DNA of 64,000 nucleotides from Pseudomonadota bacterium. Lineage in GTDB: Bacteria > Pseudomonadota > Alphaproteobacteria > Micavibrionales > UBA2020. The notes under the pieces were generated by a model that saw only the letters and a program-made list of their open reading frames with translations, had not been told where the DNA came from and made no database searches. Both the position numbers and the translations under genes were made by a program. Positions within the stretch are counted from its first letter, which is position 1. The number at the start of each line of letters is the position of its first letter. The stretch lies in assembly GCA_023444705.1 (NCBI GenBank), contig JAEXMB010000081.1, positions 1 through 64,000 of the forward strand, in the 5' to 3' direction. Positions 47,050 through 56,238 of the stretch are shown one piece after another.

Positions 47050-48237
47050 ATGAGCCACGATAAACCCGCCGACATGAAATTCGCCACTGCCTGCATCCAT
47101 GCGGGCCAATCCCCCGACCCGACGACGGGCGCGGTGTCGATGCCGATTTACGCGAATTCGACCTATGTGCAATCCGCCCCCGGCGAACACAAGGGCTTCG
47201 TTTACGCGCGCGGTCACAACCCAACGCGTTTTGCGCTTGAACGCGCACTGGCCGCCCTTGAAGGAGGGGCGGGCGGTTTTTGCTTTGGCTCGGGCCTTGC
47301 GGCGATGGATGCCGTGCTGGACCTGCTGCCTGCAAATGCGCATATGGTCGCGAGCGACGATTTGTATGGCGGCAGCTATCGCCTGTTCGAGCGCGTACGC
47401 AAAGGCTCAACCGGACTTGAGGTAACCTACGTCGACATGAACGACCTTGACGCGGTCAAGGCCGCGATCCGCCCCAATACGCGCATGTTGTGGGTTGAAA
47501 CGCCCAGCAACCCCTTGCTCAAGATCATCGACATCGCGGCGGCTGCCGACATCGCCAAAGGCCGCGATATCCTCACCGTGGTCGACAATACCTTTGCCAC
47601 GCCGTGGTGCCAGCAACCGCTGGCATTCGGTGCCGATATTGTCGTGCATTCGCTGACGAAATACGTCGGCGGGCATTCCGACCTGATCGGCGGTGCGGTC
47701 ATTACGCTCAACGATGACCTCAGCGAGCGCATCAAGTTCATTCAGAATGCAACGGGCGGCATCCTTGGCCCGTTTGAAAGCTTCCTGGCCCTGCGTGGTC
47801 TCAAGACGCTTGATGTGCGCATGGAGCGCCATTGCCGCAGCGCACAGCGTGTGGCCGAATGGCTGGAGGCGCATCCGCAGGTCGAAAAGGTCTACTACCC
47901 CGGCCTGCCAAGCCACCCCGGCCATGCACTGGCGGCGCGCCAGATGCGCGGCTTTGGCGGCATGGTGACGGCAGTGCTGAAAACCGATCTTGCGGGTGCG
48001 AAAAGAATGCTGTCGAACTGCCGCATCTTTACGCTGGCCGAAAGCCTTGGTGGCGTTGAAAGCCTGATCGAGCATCCGGCCATCATGACGCATGCCTCCA
48101 TCCCCCAGGCCCAGCGCGAGGCGCTTGGTATCGCCGACGGCCTGATCCGTCTGTCGGTTGGTATCGAGGCTGTCGATGACCTGATCGCCGACCTTGACCA
48201 GGCTATCGCCAACATGGGCGTTGCGGCCGCAGCCTGA
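47050..48237 (+). CDS. Cystathionine gamma-lyase/synthase family PLP enzyme
   Basis: 395 residues from ATG 47050 with AGGAG upstream. Cys/Met-metabolism PLP family: FATACIHAGQSPDPTTGAVSMPIYANSTY, YARGHNPTRFALERALAALEGG, WVETPSNPLLKIIDI, VVDNTFATPWCQQPLAFGADIVVHSLTKYVGGHSDLIGG (PLP Lys) and GGVESLIEHPAIMTHASIP are all present. Beside cystathionine beta-synthase, the likeliest role is gamma-lyase, completing homocysteine-to-cysteine conversion; gamma-synthase cannot be excluded by sequence. Its stop and the glucokinase ATG share one base. Confidence 0.93.
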   Translation: MSHDKPADMKFATACIHAGQSPDPTTGAVSMPIYANSTYVQSAPGEHKGFVYARGHNPTRFALERALAALEGGAGGFCFGSGLAAMDAVLDLLPANAHMVASDDLYGGSYRLFERVRKGSTGLEVTYVDMNDLDAVKAAIRPNTRMLWVETPSNPLLKIIDIAAAADIAKGRDILTVVDNTFATPWCQQPLAFGADIVVHSLTKYVGGHSDLIGGAVITLNDDLSERIKFIQNATGGILGPFESFLALRGLKTLDVRMERHCRSAQRVAEWLEAHPQVEKVYYPGLPSHPGHALAARQMRGFGGMVTAVLKTDLAGAKRMLSNCRIFTLAESLGGVESLIEHPAIMTHASIPQAQREALGIADGLIRLSVGIEAVDDLIADLDQAIANMGVAAAA

Positions 48238-49181
48238 TGGCAATGACGCTGATCGCCGACATCGGCGCGACCAACGCACGCTTTGCACTGGCAGACGGCC
48301 ACGGCGGTTATGACGGCGTGCGCGTCTATGCCTGCGCCAACTACCCGCAATTTGCCGATGCGATCACGCATTATTGTGCCGAAAGCGGTGTTGCGCCCAC
48401 GCGCGCCGTGGTGTCGATCGCAGGGCCGCTTGATGGCAGCGATATAATACGCATGACCAACCATGTGTGGGAATTTTCTATCCAGCAAACGGCAGCGGCT
48501 TTCGGCTGGAGCGCGCTGCGCGTGGTCAATGATTTTACCGCTGTCGCGCTGTCGGTGCCGCATTTGCAGGACGGGCGCGATTTTTATGCAGTCGGCAATG
48601 GCCAGCGCCAGCCCGGTGCGCCTATCGCCATCATCGGTCCCGGCACGGGGCTTGGCGTTGCGGGCATTTGCTTTGATGTTGAGGGCCGCCCGGTTATCCT
48701 CAGCACCGAAGGCGGGCATGTCAGCGTGCCGGTGCAAACGGCGCGTGAATTCGCAGTGGTCGACTGGTTGTTGCATAACAAATACAGCCATGTCTCGGCC
48801 GAGCGCGTGGCCTCGGGCAAGGGGCTGGTCAACGTCTACAACGCGCTGTGTGCGCTGGATGGCATTGACCCACGCTATGACGATCCTGCCGTCATCATGC
48901 GCGAAGGGCTTGCTGGCGGCGACAAACAGTCGCACGAGGCGGTTGATTTATTTTGCCACTGGCTGGGATCCGTCGCGGGCAATCTGGCGCTGAGTTACGG
49001 CGCGTTTGGGGGCGTGTATATCGCGGGCGGTATCGTGCCGCAAATGGGCGATGCCTTCGCCACCAGCCGTTTTCGCGACAGCTTTTTATCCAAAGGGCGC
49101 TATCGCGGCTATCTTGACCGCATCGCCACCGTGGTCATCACGCATCCGCAACCGGGATTGCTGGGTCTTGCGGCACTTTAG
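48237..49181 (+). CDS. glk: Glucokinase
   Basis: 314 residues. LIADIGATNARFALA (phosphate-1), VSIAGPLDG, GPGTGLGVAGI (phosphate-2) and LSTEGGHVSVPV match bacterial glucokinases of the GlcK/Glk ASKHA group. Phosphorylates glucose to glucose-6-phosphate. It overlaps the upstream cystathionine gamma-lyase gene by one base. It ends overlapping by 4 bp the stop of a convergent alpha-glucosidase gene, whose product would release the glucose it uses. Confidence 0.93.
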   Translation: MAMTLIADIGATNARFALADGHGGYDGVRVYACANYPQFADAITHYCAESGVAPTRAVVSIAGPLDGSDIIRMTNHVWEFSIQQTAAAFGWSALRVVNDFTAVALSVPHLQDGRDFYAVGNGQRQPGAPIAIIGPGTGLGVAGICFDVEGRPVILSTEGGHVSVPVQTAREFAVVDWLLHNKYSHVSAERVASGKGLVNVYNALCALDGIDPRYDDPAVIMREGLAGGDKQSHEAVDLFCHWLGSVAGNLALSYGAFGGVYIAGGIVPQMGDAFATSRFRDSFLSKGRYRGYLDRIATVVITHPQPGLLGLAAL

Positions 49182-50806
49182 GCCTTGTGCGCCATCCACC
49201 AGCCCCATGCGGGCAGTTCAAGCGTTGTGTCTTTATACATGCCTGTGATGTCTTCAAGGGCGGCGGTGCGATAGCCTGCGCCTACCTGCATGCTTTGCGG
49301 GTGTTCCGACAAGTTGAAATAGCAGGCGATGCCGCCGCGCGTAAATCCCAGAACCGTTTCGGGCAGGCCGTCGATGAAATCCATACCGGCCAGACGCAGT
49401 TCGGGGTTGTTTTTACGCCATGCGATCAGGCGGCGCGCGGTGTGAAGTGCGGCCTGCGGGTCGGCTTCCTGCGCATCCACTGCCAGCAACTGGTGTTCGG
49501 CGGGCACGGGCAGCCAGCTGTCGCGCGCGGTTGAAAAACCGGCGTGAACGGCGTTGCTTTGCCAGGGCATCGGTGTGCGGCACCCATCGCGGCCCTTGTC
49601 TTCGGGCCACAAAAAGATGCCATAGGGGTCCTGCAGGCGCTCGAACGGCACGTCGGCTTCGGGCAGGCCAAGCTCCTCGCCCTCGAACATGAAAATCGTG
49701 CCGCGCAGGCTCAGCAACAGTGCCTGCATCATCTTGATCTGCTCAAGGCTGGCATGGCGGCCATCGGCTGCCCAGCGCGTGGCGGTGCGGCGCATGTCGT
49801 GGTTGGAAAACGCCCATGCGGGCCAGCTGTCTTTATAGGACTGATACCCCGTAATGATCTCGCGCATGGCGGCGGGCGAAAAGACGTGGTCTTGTATCAG
49901 CGCGAAGTTATAGGCCGTATGCACGCGCCCGTCGCCGTGCGTATAGGCGGCGGAGGTGCCGGCCGGATCGTCGTCGTAAATCTCGGCCACCATCATGCGG
50001 TCGTCGTATTGATCTGTCAGTGCGCGCAGACGTTCGACAAAGGCAAGGTTTTCAGGGCGCGTACGGTCATAGACGTGGCTTTGCCAGTAATAGGGATGAT
50101 CGTTGCGGTCCTTGCCCGCCGTGGCGCGGTCGATGTTGGGGTTGGGCGGGTTGTCGCGCAACTGGTCGTCCTGAATGCAGTGGTTCAGCACATCAAGCCG
50201 AAAGCCGTCAACGCCACGCTCCAGCCACCATTTCAGCACATCAAGCAACGCATCCTGCACTTCGGGGTTGCGCACGTTGAGGTCTGGCTGTTCCTTCAAA
50301 AACTGGTGCAGGTAGTATTGCCCGCGCTTGGTGTCATAGCTCCACGCCGGGCCGCCAAAAACAGACAGCCAGTTGTTGGGTGCGCCGCCGTCTTCCTTGG
50401 GGCTGGCCCAAACATACCAGTCGGATTTGGGGTTGTCGCGGCTCTGGCGGCTTTGCTGGAACCACGGGTGCTGGATGGAGGAATGGTTCATCACCACGTC
50501 GATGATGAGCTTGATCCCGCGCTTGTGCATTTCCGCCAGCATGGTGTCGAAATCATCAAGCGTGCCAAAGATAGGGTCGACGTTGCAGTAATCGGCAACG
50601 TCATAGCCGAAATCCGCCATTGGCGAGGTAAAGAACGGCGACAGCCACACACCGTCAACGCCAAGGCTTTTGATGTAGTCAAGCTTTTGTGTGATGCCTG
50701 CAAGGTCGCCGATGCCGTCGCCGTTGCTGTCGAAAAAGCTGCGCGGGTAGACCTGATAGATCACCCCGCCGCGCCACCATGAAAGTTTTCCGTGCTGATC
50801 CGCCAT
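49178..50806 (-). CDS. Alpha-glucosidase (GH13, oligo-1,6-glucosidase-like)
   Basis: 542 residues, cytoplasmic (no signal peptide). The (beta/alpha)8 barrel has the four GH13 regions: DVVMNHSS (103-110), GFRLDVLNH with nucleophile Asp205, VAEIYDD with acid/base Glu275 and FSNHDMRRTATR with the transition-state Asp. FDSNGDGIGDLAGI near residue 25 is the calcium-site/N-terminal motif of GH13 subfamilies 17/23/31. Hydrolyses terminal alpha-glucosidic bonds of maltose- or isomaltose-type sugars; specificity not determined. GGAG lies 9 bp before the ATG. Confidence 0.92.
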   Translation of the reverse strand: MADQHGKLSWWRGGVIYQVYPRSFFDSNGDGIGDLAGITQKLDYIKSLGVDGVWLSPFFTSPMADFGYDVADYCNVDPIFGTLDDFDTMLAEMHKRGIKLIIDVVMNHSSIQHPWFQQSRQSRDNPKSDWYVWASPKEDGGAPNNWLSVFGGPAWSYDTKRGQYYLHQFLKEQPDLNVRNPEVQDALLDVLKWWLERGVDGFRLDVLNHCIQDDQLRDNPPNPNIDRATAGKDRNDHPYYWQSHVYDRTRPENLAFVERLRALTDQYDDRMMVAEIYDDDPAGTSAAYTHGDGRVHTAYNFALIQDHVFSPAAMREIITGYQSYKDSWPAWAFSNHDMRRTATRWAADGRHASLEQIKMMQALLLSLRGTIFMFEGEELGLPEADVPFERLQDPYGIFLWPEDKGRDGCRTPMPWQSNAVHAGFSTARDSWLPVPAEHQLLAVDAQEADPQAALHTARRLIAWRKNNPELRLAGMDFIDGLPETVLGFTRGGIACYFNLSEHPQSMQVGAGYRTAALEDITGMYKDTTLELPAWGWWMAHKA

Positions 50807-50927
50807 GCTCTGCCACTCCGGTCCTGTCCGATCAAAGAGGTGTCAAGCTTAGCCAAACACCGGGGGGATAGCAAGGACAGGGCCGGAGGCGGCGGGCGAC
50901 GCTTTGTTCAGGCAAGCCGAGGAGGGA

Positions 50928-52274
50928 TCATCGCTCGCTGAAGGCTGTCGCCATCGCCGATTGCAGAGGTTTGAGCAGATAGGTCATGATGGTTTTCTCG
51001 CCGGTGACGATATCGGCCATCACTGTCATGCCGGGCAGGATGCGGTTGGCGGTCGTGCCGACATAAGGTTTTTCAAGCGCGACGGTGCCTTCGTAAAAGC
51101 GCTCCCCTTTCTCGCCCGCAAAGGTGCTGGGGGAAAGCGCGGTCAGCCTGCCGCGCACGGCGCCATAGCGCGCAAAGTCAAAACTGCTGACCTTGACCTG
51201 CACATTCTGGCCGATTTTCAGATGGCCGATATCGGCGGGGCGGATGCGCAGGTTGACCACCAGCGGCCCGTCATTGGGCACAATTTCCATCACCGCCTGT
51301 GCCGGCTGGATGACGCCGCCGCGCAATTGCAGGTTCAGCCCCTGCACCATGCCGTCAATAGGGGCCGTGACCAGAAGGTTTTCAAGGCGGTTTTGCAATT
51401 TGGCGATCAGTTCGCGGTTTTCGCCTGATTGCGCCAGCACGCCGTCAAGTTCGCGGTGAGCGTCATCGGCGCGGCCGGCACTCATCGCCTGCTTGCGGGT
51501 GGTCAGCTCTGCCAGCATGGCCTGCGTGCCTGCAACGTCGCCACGCAGGCGGTCGCGCGCGGCGACGGCATCGTTATAGCGTTGTTCGGTTTCCATCAGG
51601 CGCACGTCCGACAACACGCCCTGCCGGTTGAGCGCGCGGCGCTTGTCCATCAGCGATGTCATCAACGCGGCATTGCGCTCGGCACTGGCGCTGGCGCGGT
51701 GCAGGGCGGATAGTTCGGCCTGTTTCTGGCGGATCTGCTCGTCGATCACGGCCATGTCTTGCGCTGCCGATGTCTGCTGGCTTTTGAGGAAAGCGGCCTG
51801 ATCGGCGATCAGTGCGTCTGCCTCCGCGCCATCTGCGGCAAAGACGGGCGCGCGGCCTTCGATCAGGGCGCGCAGGCGTTCTTCCTGCAGGTCAAGCGTG
51901 GTCTGGCGTGCCTGTGCGCGGGCAAGATCCTGGCGGATATCGGCATCGTCCAGACGCAGAAGCGGATCGCCCCTTTTAACCATCTGGCCATCGCGCACCA
52001 TGACGCTGGCCACGGTGCCGCCGTCGCGGTGCTGCACCATGCGGCTTTGCGTGGCGGGCACGGCCTCGCCCGGCGCGCGCGCCACTTCGCCGACGTGGGC
52101 AAAGCAGGCCCAGACGATAAAGGCCAGCAACATCGTACACAGCGTTGCGATGGTGGCACGCAAGATGCCCGGCGTTTCGGCTTCGGCCAGACGGATGGAT
52201 TGCGCAAGATAGCGGGTTTGATGGGTGATGCGGTGTTTTTGCGTGCGGTGCAGGTCAAGGGTTGTGCTGGTCAT
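50928..52274 (-). CDS. Type I secretion membrane fusion protein, HlyD family
   Basis: 448 residues. One N-terminal membrane helix (about 42-62, TIATLCTMLLAFIVWACFAHV) then the biotinyl-lipoyl half-motif VQHRDGGTVASVMVRDGQMVKRGDPLLRLDD, a long coiled coil (about 120-290) and the second lipoyl half (LLVTAPIDGMVQGLNLQLRGGVIQPAQAVMEIVP) with a beta-barrel C-terminus. This is the PrtE/HlyD layout. It links the inner-membrane ABC exporter to a TolC-type channel. Its ATG shares one base with the stop of the upstream ABC gene (TGATG), the last gene of a four-gene overlapping operon. Confidence 0.95.
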   Translation of the reverse strand: MTSTTLDLHRTQKHRITHQTRYLAQSIRLAEAETPGILRATIATLCTMLLAFIVWACFAHVGEVARAPGEAVPATQSRMVQHRDGGTVASVMVRDGQMVKRGDPLLRLDDADIRQDLARAQARQTTLDLQEERLRALIEGRAPVFAADGAEADALIADQAAFLKSQQTSAAQDMAVIDEQIRQKQAELSALHRASASAERNAALMTSLMDKRRALNRQGVLSDVRLMETEQRYNDAVAARDRLRGDVAGTQAMLAELTTRKQAMSAGRADDAHRELDGVLAQSGENRELIAKLQNRLENLLVTAPIDGMVQGLNLQLRGGVIQPAQAVMEIVPNDGPLVVNLRIRPADIGHLKIGQNVQVKVSSFDFARYGAVRGRLTALSPSTFAGEKGERFYEGTVALEKPYVGTTANRILPGMTVMADIVTGEKTIMTYLLKPLQSAMATAFSER

Positions 52275-54541
52275 CAGGCGCTCTCCCGTTTAGGCGTGAA
52301 ATAGGTGACTTCCGGCTCTTGCTTGTCGCTGTGCGGCGTGACGTTGCGCGCCAGGTAGTTGATCTTGCCGGCACGGATATCGACTACGCTGTCGGCCAGC
52401 GCCAGAATATCCTGCTGCTGGCTGACGATGACGATGGTGCGCTGGCCGCGCACGCGGTTGATAAAGCGTCTGAGCGTTTCACCCGCCTTGCCGGTGGTGA
52501 CGCTGGCGGGCAGCTCGTCAATCAGCAAAACGGCCCCGCCGTGCAGATAGCCGCGCGCCAGCGACAGGCGTGCGGCAAGACTGTGGGGCAGTTTCTGCGG
52601 GTCAAGCTTTGCGTAAACGCCGCCGTCCATCGCCTTGACCTCGTCCATCGCATCGGCAAGGGTAAGGGCGTGGATGACCTCGGCCTCGCTGGCAAGGGGG
52701 CGTGCATAGCGCAGGTTTTCGATGATGCTGGCGCTGAAAAACTCTGCCTGCTGTCCGACATAGCCGATGTGGCGGCGCAGGTGCAGGGGGTCGAGCTGGC
52801 GCACGTCAAAACCGTCGATGCGCACCGCCCCGCCCTGCGTGCGGTACATGCCTTTGATGAGCTTGAGGATAGTGCTTTTGCCGCTGCCGTTGCGCCCCGT
52901 GATGCCGACGATCTCGCCGGTGCGGATATGAATGTCGGCATGACGCAGCACGGGCTGCGTGTCGGCATGGTATTGCATCGTCACGTTGGCAAAGATGATG
53001 TCGCCACGGATGTCGAGCAGGCGTGCCGCGCTCATCGCGCTTTCTTCTTCGGTCTCGATGTCGGTCAGGTCGTTGATCTGCGCCACGCTGTTGCGCAGCT
53101 GTTCGATACGCGTGACCATCGCGCATAGACTGTAAAACGGCATCAGGACGCGCCAGACGAGCATCATGCTGGCGATCAGCGCGCCTGTGCCGATGGCGCC
53201 TTCCCATACCATATGTACGCCGTAACCTACCGTGGCAACCGCTGCCATCAGGGTAAGTGCATGGGCAAGGGTCTCCGCCACCGTGCTGAGCCAGGTCAGG
53301 TTCATGTTCATCATGATCTCGCGTCCCGCAAGATCGGCGTATTTGGCCTGCCAGACGGGGGAAAGGCCGTTGGCGTGGATGCCGGCCAGCTTGTCAAACG
53401 TTTCCAGCGTGAATTGCTGGCGTGCCGAGCTGGCCTTGGCGGCAAGACGGATCACAACCTTGGTCCGTTTATAGATGACGGCGAACAACACGCCAAAACA
53501 GCCAAGCATCATGACCGGCACAAAGGCCAGCGGTCCCGCGATCAGACCGATCAGTCCGACGGCCAGCACGACGTAGGGGATTTCAAGAAAGGACAGAAAG
53601 ATTGCGCCACTGAACAAATCGCGGATCGATTCAAACGTCTTGATGCGCGCGATCTGCGCTGCGACAGAAATTTTTTCGCCCGTATGCGGCGGCAGGCCCA
53701 GCAAATGGGCGAAAATCTGCGTGCCGACCAGCGTGTCAAGGCGTGCGGACAGCCATGATAACGCGCGTGAGCGCACGCCGCGCAACGCATACTCGGCACA
53801 AAGCGCGATGGCGACGCCGATGGTGATGGCAGGCAGGCTGGCCAGATGCGCGGGCGACACCACGCGGTCATAAACCGCCATCATGTAAAGCGGTGGCGCA
53901 AGGGCTGCGATATTCAGCACAAGGCCGATCAGCAAAATATGACGCAGCGTCGGTGAAAAGCGCGACAGCAATGCGCGAAACCAGCTTTGGCCCGTACCCT
54001 GGCGGATAAAGCGTGACAAACGCTGGCGCTGGCGGTCATAGGGTTGGAAAAACCAGATGCGCGCGGGCAGGCGAAAGCGTCCGTCGGTGGCATCATGTTC
54101 GTTGATCTCGCCGCTGGCGGGATCGTAGATGACGACCCGCGCGTCATGGCGGGCGATCAGCGTATAGGGCAGTGCGCCGGGATCGGCAGGCACGACAAGG
54201 CAAGGAGCAAGGCGGCCGTCGATCTCGCTGACGGGCAGATCAAGCGGACGTGAAAAATGACCGAGGTTTGCCATTGCGTTGAGAACGGCGGTTTCGTCAA
54301 GGTGACGGGCGGTGGGCGGCAGGGCCTCGAGCGTGTCGGTCACGCGGTTGTCGGTATTGAGTGTCAGCGCCAGCGCGCAAAAGCAGTTTTTCCACGCCTG
54401 CGCCATCGCTTCGGGTGCGTCTTCGGCCTGTGCGCTGTGATGCCACAGGTGGGTGTCGAGCAGGGTTGACAGGCGCGCGATGGTTTGCGCAAAGACGTTC
54501 ATATCCTTATCGCTGTAAAGCTGTGGTGACGTGTGCGTCAT
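52274..54541 (-). CDS. Type I secretion ABC transporter subunit with C39-like domain, degenerate ATPase
   Basis: 755 residues from ATG 54541, which overlaps the upstream stop as ATGA. Residues 1-180 resemble a C39-peptidase-like domain without a catalytic Cys, as in LapB/HlyB-type exporters. Residues about 195-480 hold the six membrane helices. The nucleotide-binding domain has Walker A GRNGSGKST (549-557), Q-loop GYVGQQ (593-598) and Walker B VLLIDE (671-676, catalytic Glu present). The LSGGQ signature is replaced by LPHSL (651-655), the D-loop is lost and the switch His is Gln708 (VSQQQD). It is likely half of a heterodimer with the next ABC subunit. Confidence 0.9.
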   Translation of the reverse strand: MTHTSPQLYSDKDMNVFAQTIARLSTLLDTHLWHHSAQAEDAPEAMAQAWKNCFCALALTLNTDNRVTDTLEALPPTARHLDETAVLNAMANLGHFSRPLDLPVSEIDGRLAPCLVVPADPGALPYTLIARHDARVVIYDPASGEINEHDATDGRFRLPARIWFFQPYDRQRQRLSRFIRQGTGQSWFRALLSRFSPTLRHILLIGLVLNIAALAPPLYMMAVYDRVVSPAHLASLPAITIGVAIALCAEYALRGVRSRALSWLSARLDTLVGTQIFAHLLGLPPHTGEKISVAAQIARIKTFESIRDLFSGAIFLSFLEIPYVVLAVGLIGLIAGPLAFVPVMMLGCFGVLFAVIYKRTKVVIRLAAKASSARQQFTLETFDKLAGIHANGLSPVWQAKYADLAGREIMMNMNLTWLSTVAETLAHALTLMAAVATVGYGVHMVWEGAIGTGALIASMMLVWRVLMPFYSLCAMVTRIEQLRNSVAQINDLTDIETEEESAMSAARLLDIRGDIIFANVTMQYHADTQPVLRHADIHIRTGEIVGITGRNGSGKSTILKLIKGMYRTQGGAVRIDGFDVRQLDPLHLRRHIGYVGQQAEFFSASIIENLRYARPLASEAEVIHALTLADAMDEVKAMDGGVYAKLDPQKLPHSLAARLSLARGYLHGGAVLLIDELPASVTTGKAGETLRRFINRVRGQRTIVIVSQQQDILALADSVVDIRAGKINYLARNVTPHSDKQEPEVTYFTPKRESA

Positions 54542-56238
54542 AGGGTTTCTCCTGCGTCGGTGATATCGCCGCTCATGGCGCATTCGGTGATGCGCCCGCC
54601 CTGCAGGTGCAGGTGCCGCGTGGCCAGGGCCTGCATCGCGGGTTCCTCGCTGACAATAATCATGCTGACGCGACCGCGCATGGCGTGCAGGTGATCGACC
54701 AGCAGCTTTTGCCCGTGACGGTCAAGCGACATATCGGCACCGTCCAGCAGCAAGACGCCCGGCGTGGCTGCAATGACGCGCGCCATCGCGATGCGCTGCT
54801 TGAGGCCCGGGGGGATCGTGTCGCTGATGTTTCCCTGCAGAAAAGTGTCAAAGCCAAGCGGCAGGCGCGCGATGTCCTTGTCGATGCCAAGCTGCGTGGC
54901 CGCGCGGCGGGCGTTGAGCGCATCGATGTCGCCAAAGCGGGTGATGTTATGGCGGATGGTGCCGCGAAAGATCACCGGTTCGGCATTGACATAGCCGATA
55001 TGGCGCGCCAGTTGGGCCGGCGTGTAGCGGCGCAGCGGCTGGCCGTCGATGCGGATGTCGCCGCGCGTCGGGCTCAGTACGCCGGCCAGCAGGCGCAGCA
55101 ACGTCGTCTTGCCGCTGCCGGTAGGGCCGCTGAGCCAGACGATGTCACCCGGTGAAATGACAAGCTGGTCGATGGTGAATAACGGCTTGTCAGCTCCTGC
55201 AGGTGCATAGGCCAGATTGGCAAGCGCAAGGTTGCCCCCGGGTTGTGCTGTGGCGCTTTCGCTCACGGCATGGGTGGATAGCCAGCGGCTGTCATGTCGC
55301 GCGGGTTCTTCGAGCAGGGTGTTGATTTTCTGGCGCGCAAGGCTTGCGTCCTGCTGCTTGATCAACAGCGTCAGCCCGCGTTGCACCATCTGCATCATGC
55401 GTCCTGACAGCAACAGCGTCGCGACAAGCGCGCCCGAGGTGATTTCATGACGCAGGGCCAGAAAGGCGCCTAGCATGATGGTGGCGACGACGATAACGTT
55501 GGATAATGTGGCGCAGGCGTTAAAGGCTTTGGCCGTGGCCTCCGCCGTGGTGAAGTTACGCCGTGCGCTGTGTTCTTCGAGCTGTTCGTACTTGCGCTGG
55601 AAGATTTTTTCAAGCGTCAGCGCCTTGAGCGTGTGGATGGCGCCAAGGGTTTCAATCAGAAAATTATAACGCTTGTCATCCGCTGCATCGCGCTGCGCCA
55701 GCAGGCGGCGCAGGGTCTGCCCTTGGGCCAGTGACAGCAGTGCCATCGCCATCAGTCCCGTCGCGGGTACAATGGCCAGCGGCCCTGCGATATAGATCAC
55801 AAAAGCCAAAAAGACGGGAATGAAGGCAAGGTCGATCAGCGTCACCGGCAGATAGCCGTTGTTGAAATCGCGCAACTTGCCGATGGCCGACATCTGGTGC
55901 AGGTATTCGCCCGCGCCGCGCTTGAGCATGTCGGGCAGGTCTGCCGCCAGCACATGGTCAAGTGCATGGCAGGACATGCGGTATTCGTAAACCGCACCGT
56001 ACCAGCCCAGCAGCCAGGCGCGCATCAGGCGCAAGGCCGCCTCGAGCGCGACGGCCACCGCCACCCCCGCGATCAGCAGGGGCAATGTGCCTGATCCCGG
56101 ATTGGGCAGGATACGGTCATAGATTTGCAAGGTCATCACGGGCAGGGCCAGCGCCAGAATATTGATGGCGATACTGGCCGTGACCAGTTGCAACAGCGAA
56201 ATGTCGGCACGCAGCAGGGGGGCGTGTGCTTTGCTCAT
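54538..56238 (-). CDS. Type I secretion ABC transporter subunit, PrtD-like, degenerate ATPase
   Basis: 566 residues with no N-terminal peptidase-like domain, the size of PrtD-family exporters. Membrane helices span about 15-290 (SIAINILALALPVMTLQIYDRILPN opens the first). The nucleotide-binding domain has Walker A GPTGSGKTT (371-379), but the Q-loop Gln is lost (GYVNAEPVIF, 415-424), the signature is IPPGL (475-479), Walker B is VLLLDG with Gly500 where the catalytic Glu belongs, and the switch His is Glu531 (IVSEEP). Overlaps both neighbours by ATGA. It binds ATP in principle but should not hydrolyse it at its own site. Confidence 0.9.
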   Translation of the reverse strand: MSKAHAPLLRADISLLQLVTASIAINILALALPVMTLQIYDRILPNPGSGTLPLLIAGVAVAVALEAALRLMRAWLLGWYGAVYEYRMSCHALDHVLAADLPDMLKRGAGEYLHQMSAIGKLRDFNNGYLPVTLIDLAFIPVFLAFVIYIAGPLAIVPATGLMAMALLSLAQGQTLRRLLAQRDAADDKRYNFLIETLGAIHTLKALTLEKIFQRKYEQLEEHSARRNFTTAEATAKAFNACATLSNVIVVATIMLGAFLALRHEITSGALVATLLLSGRMMQMVQRGLTLLIKQQDASLARQKINTLLEEPARHDSRWLSTHAVSESATAQPGGNLALANLAYAPAGADKPLFTIDQLVISPGDIVWLSGPTGSGKTTLLRLLAGVLSPTRGDIRIDGQPLRRYTPAQLARHIGYVNAEPVIFRGTIRHNITRFGDIDALNARRAATQLGIDKDIARLPLGFDTFLQGNISDTIPPGLKQRIAMARVIAATPGVLLLDGADMSLDRHGQKLLVDHLHAMRGRVSMIIVSEEPAMQALATRHLHLQGGRITECAMSGDITDAGETL

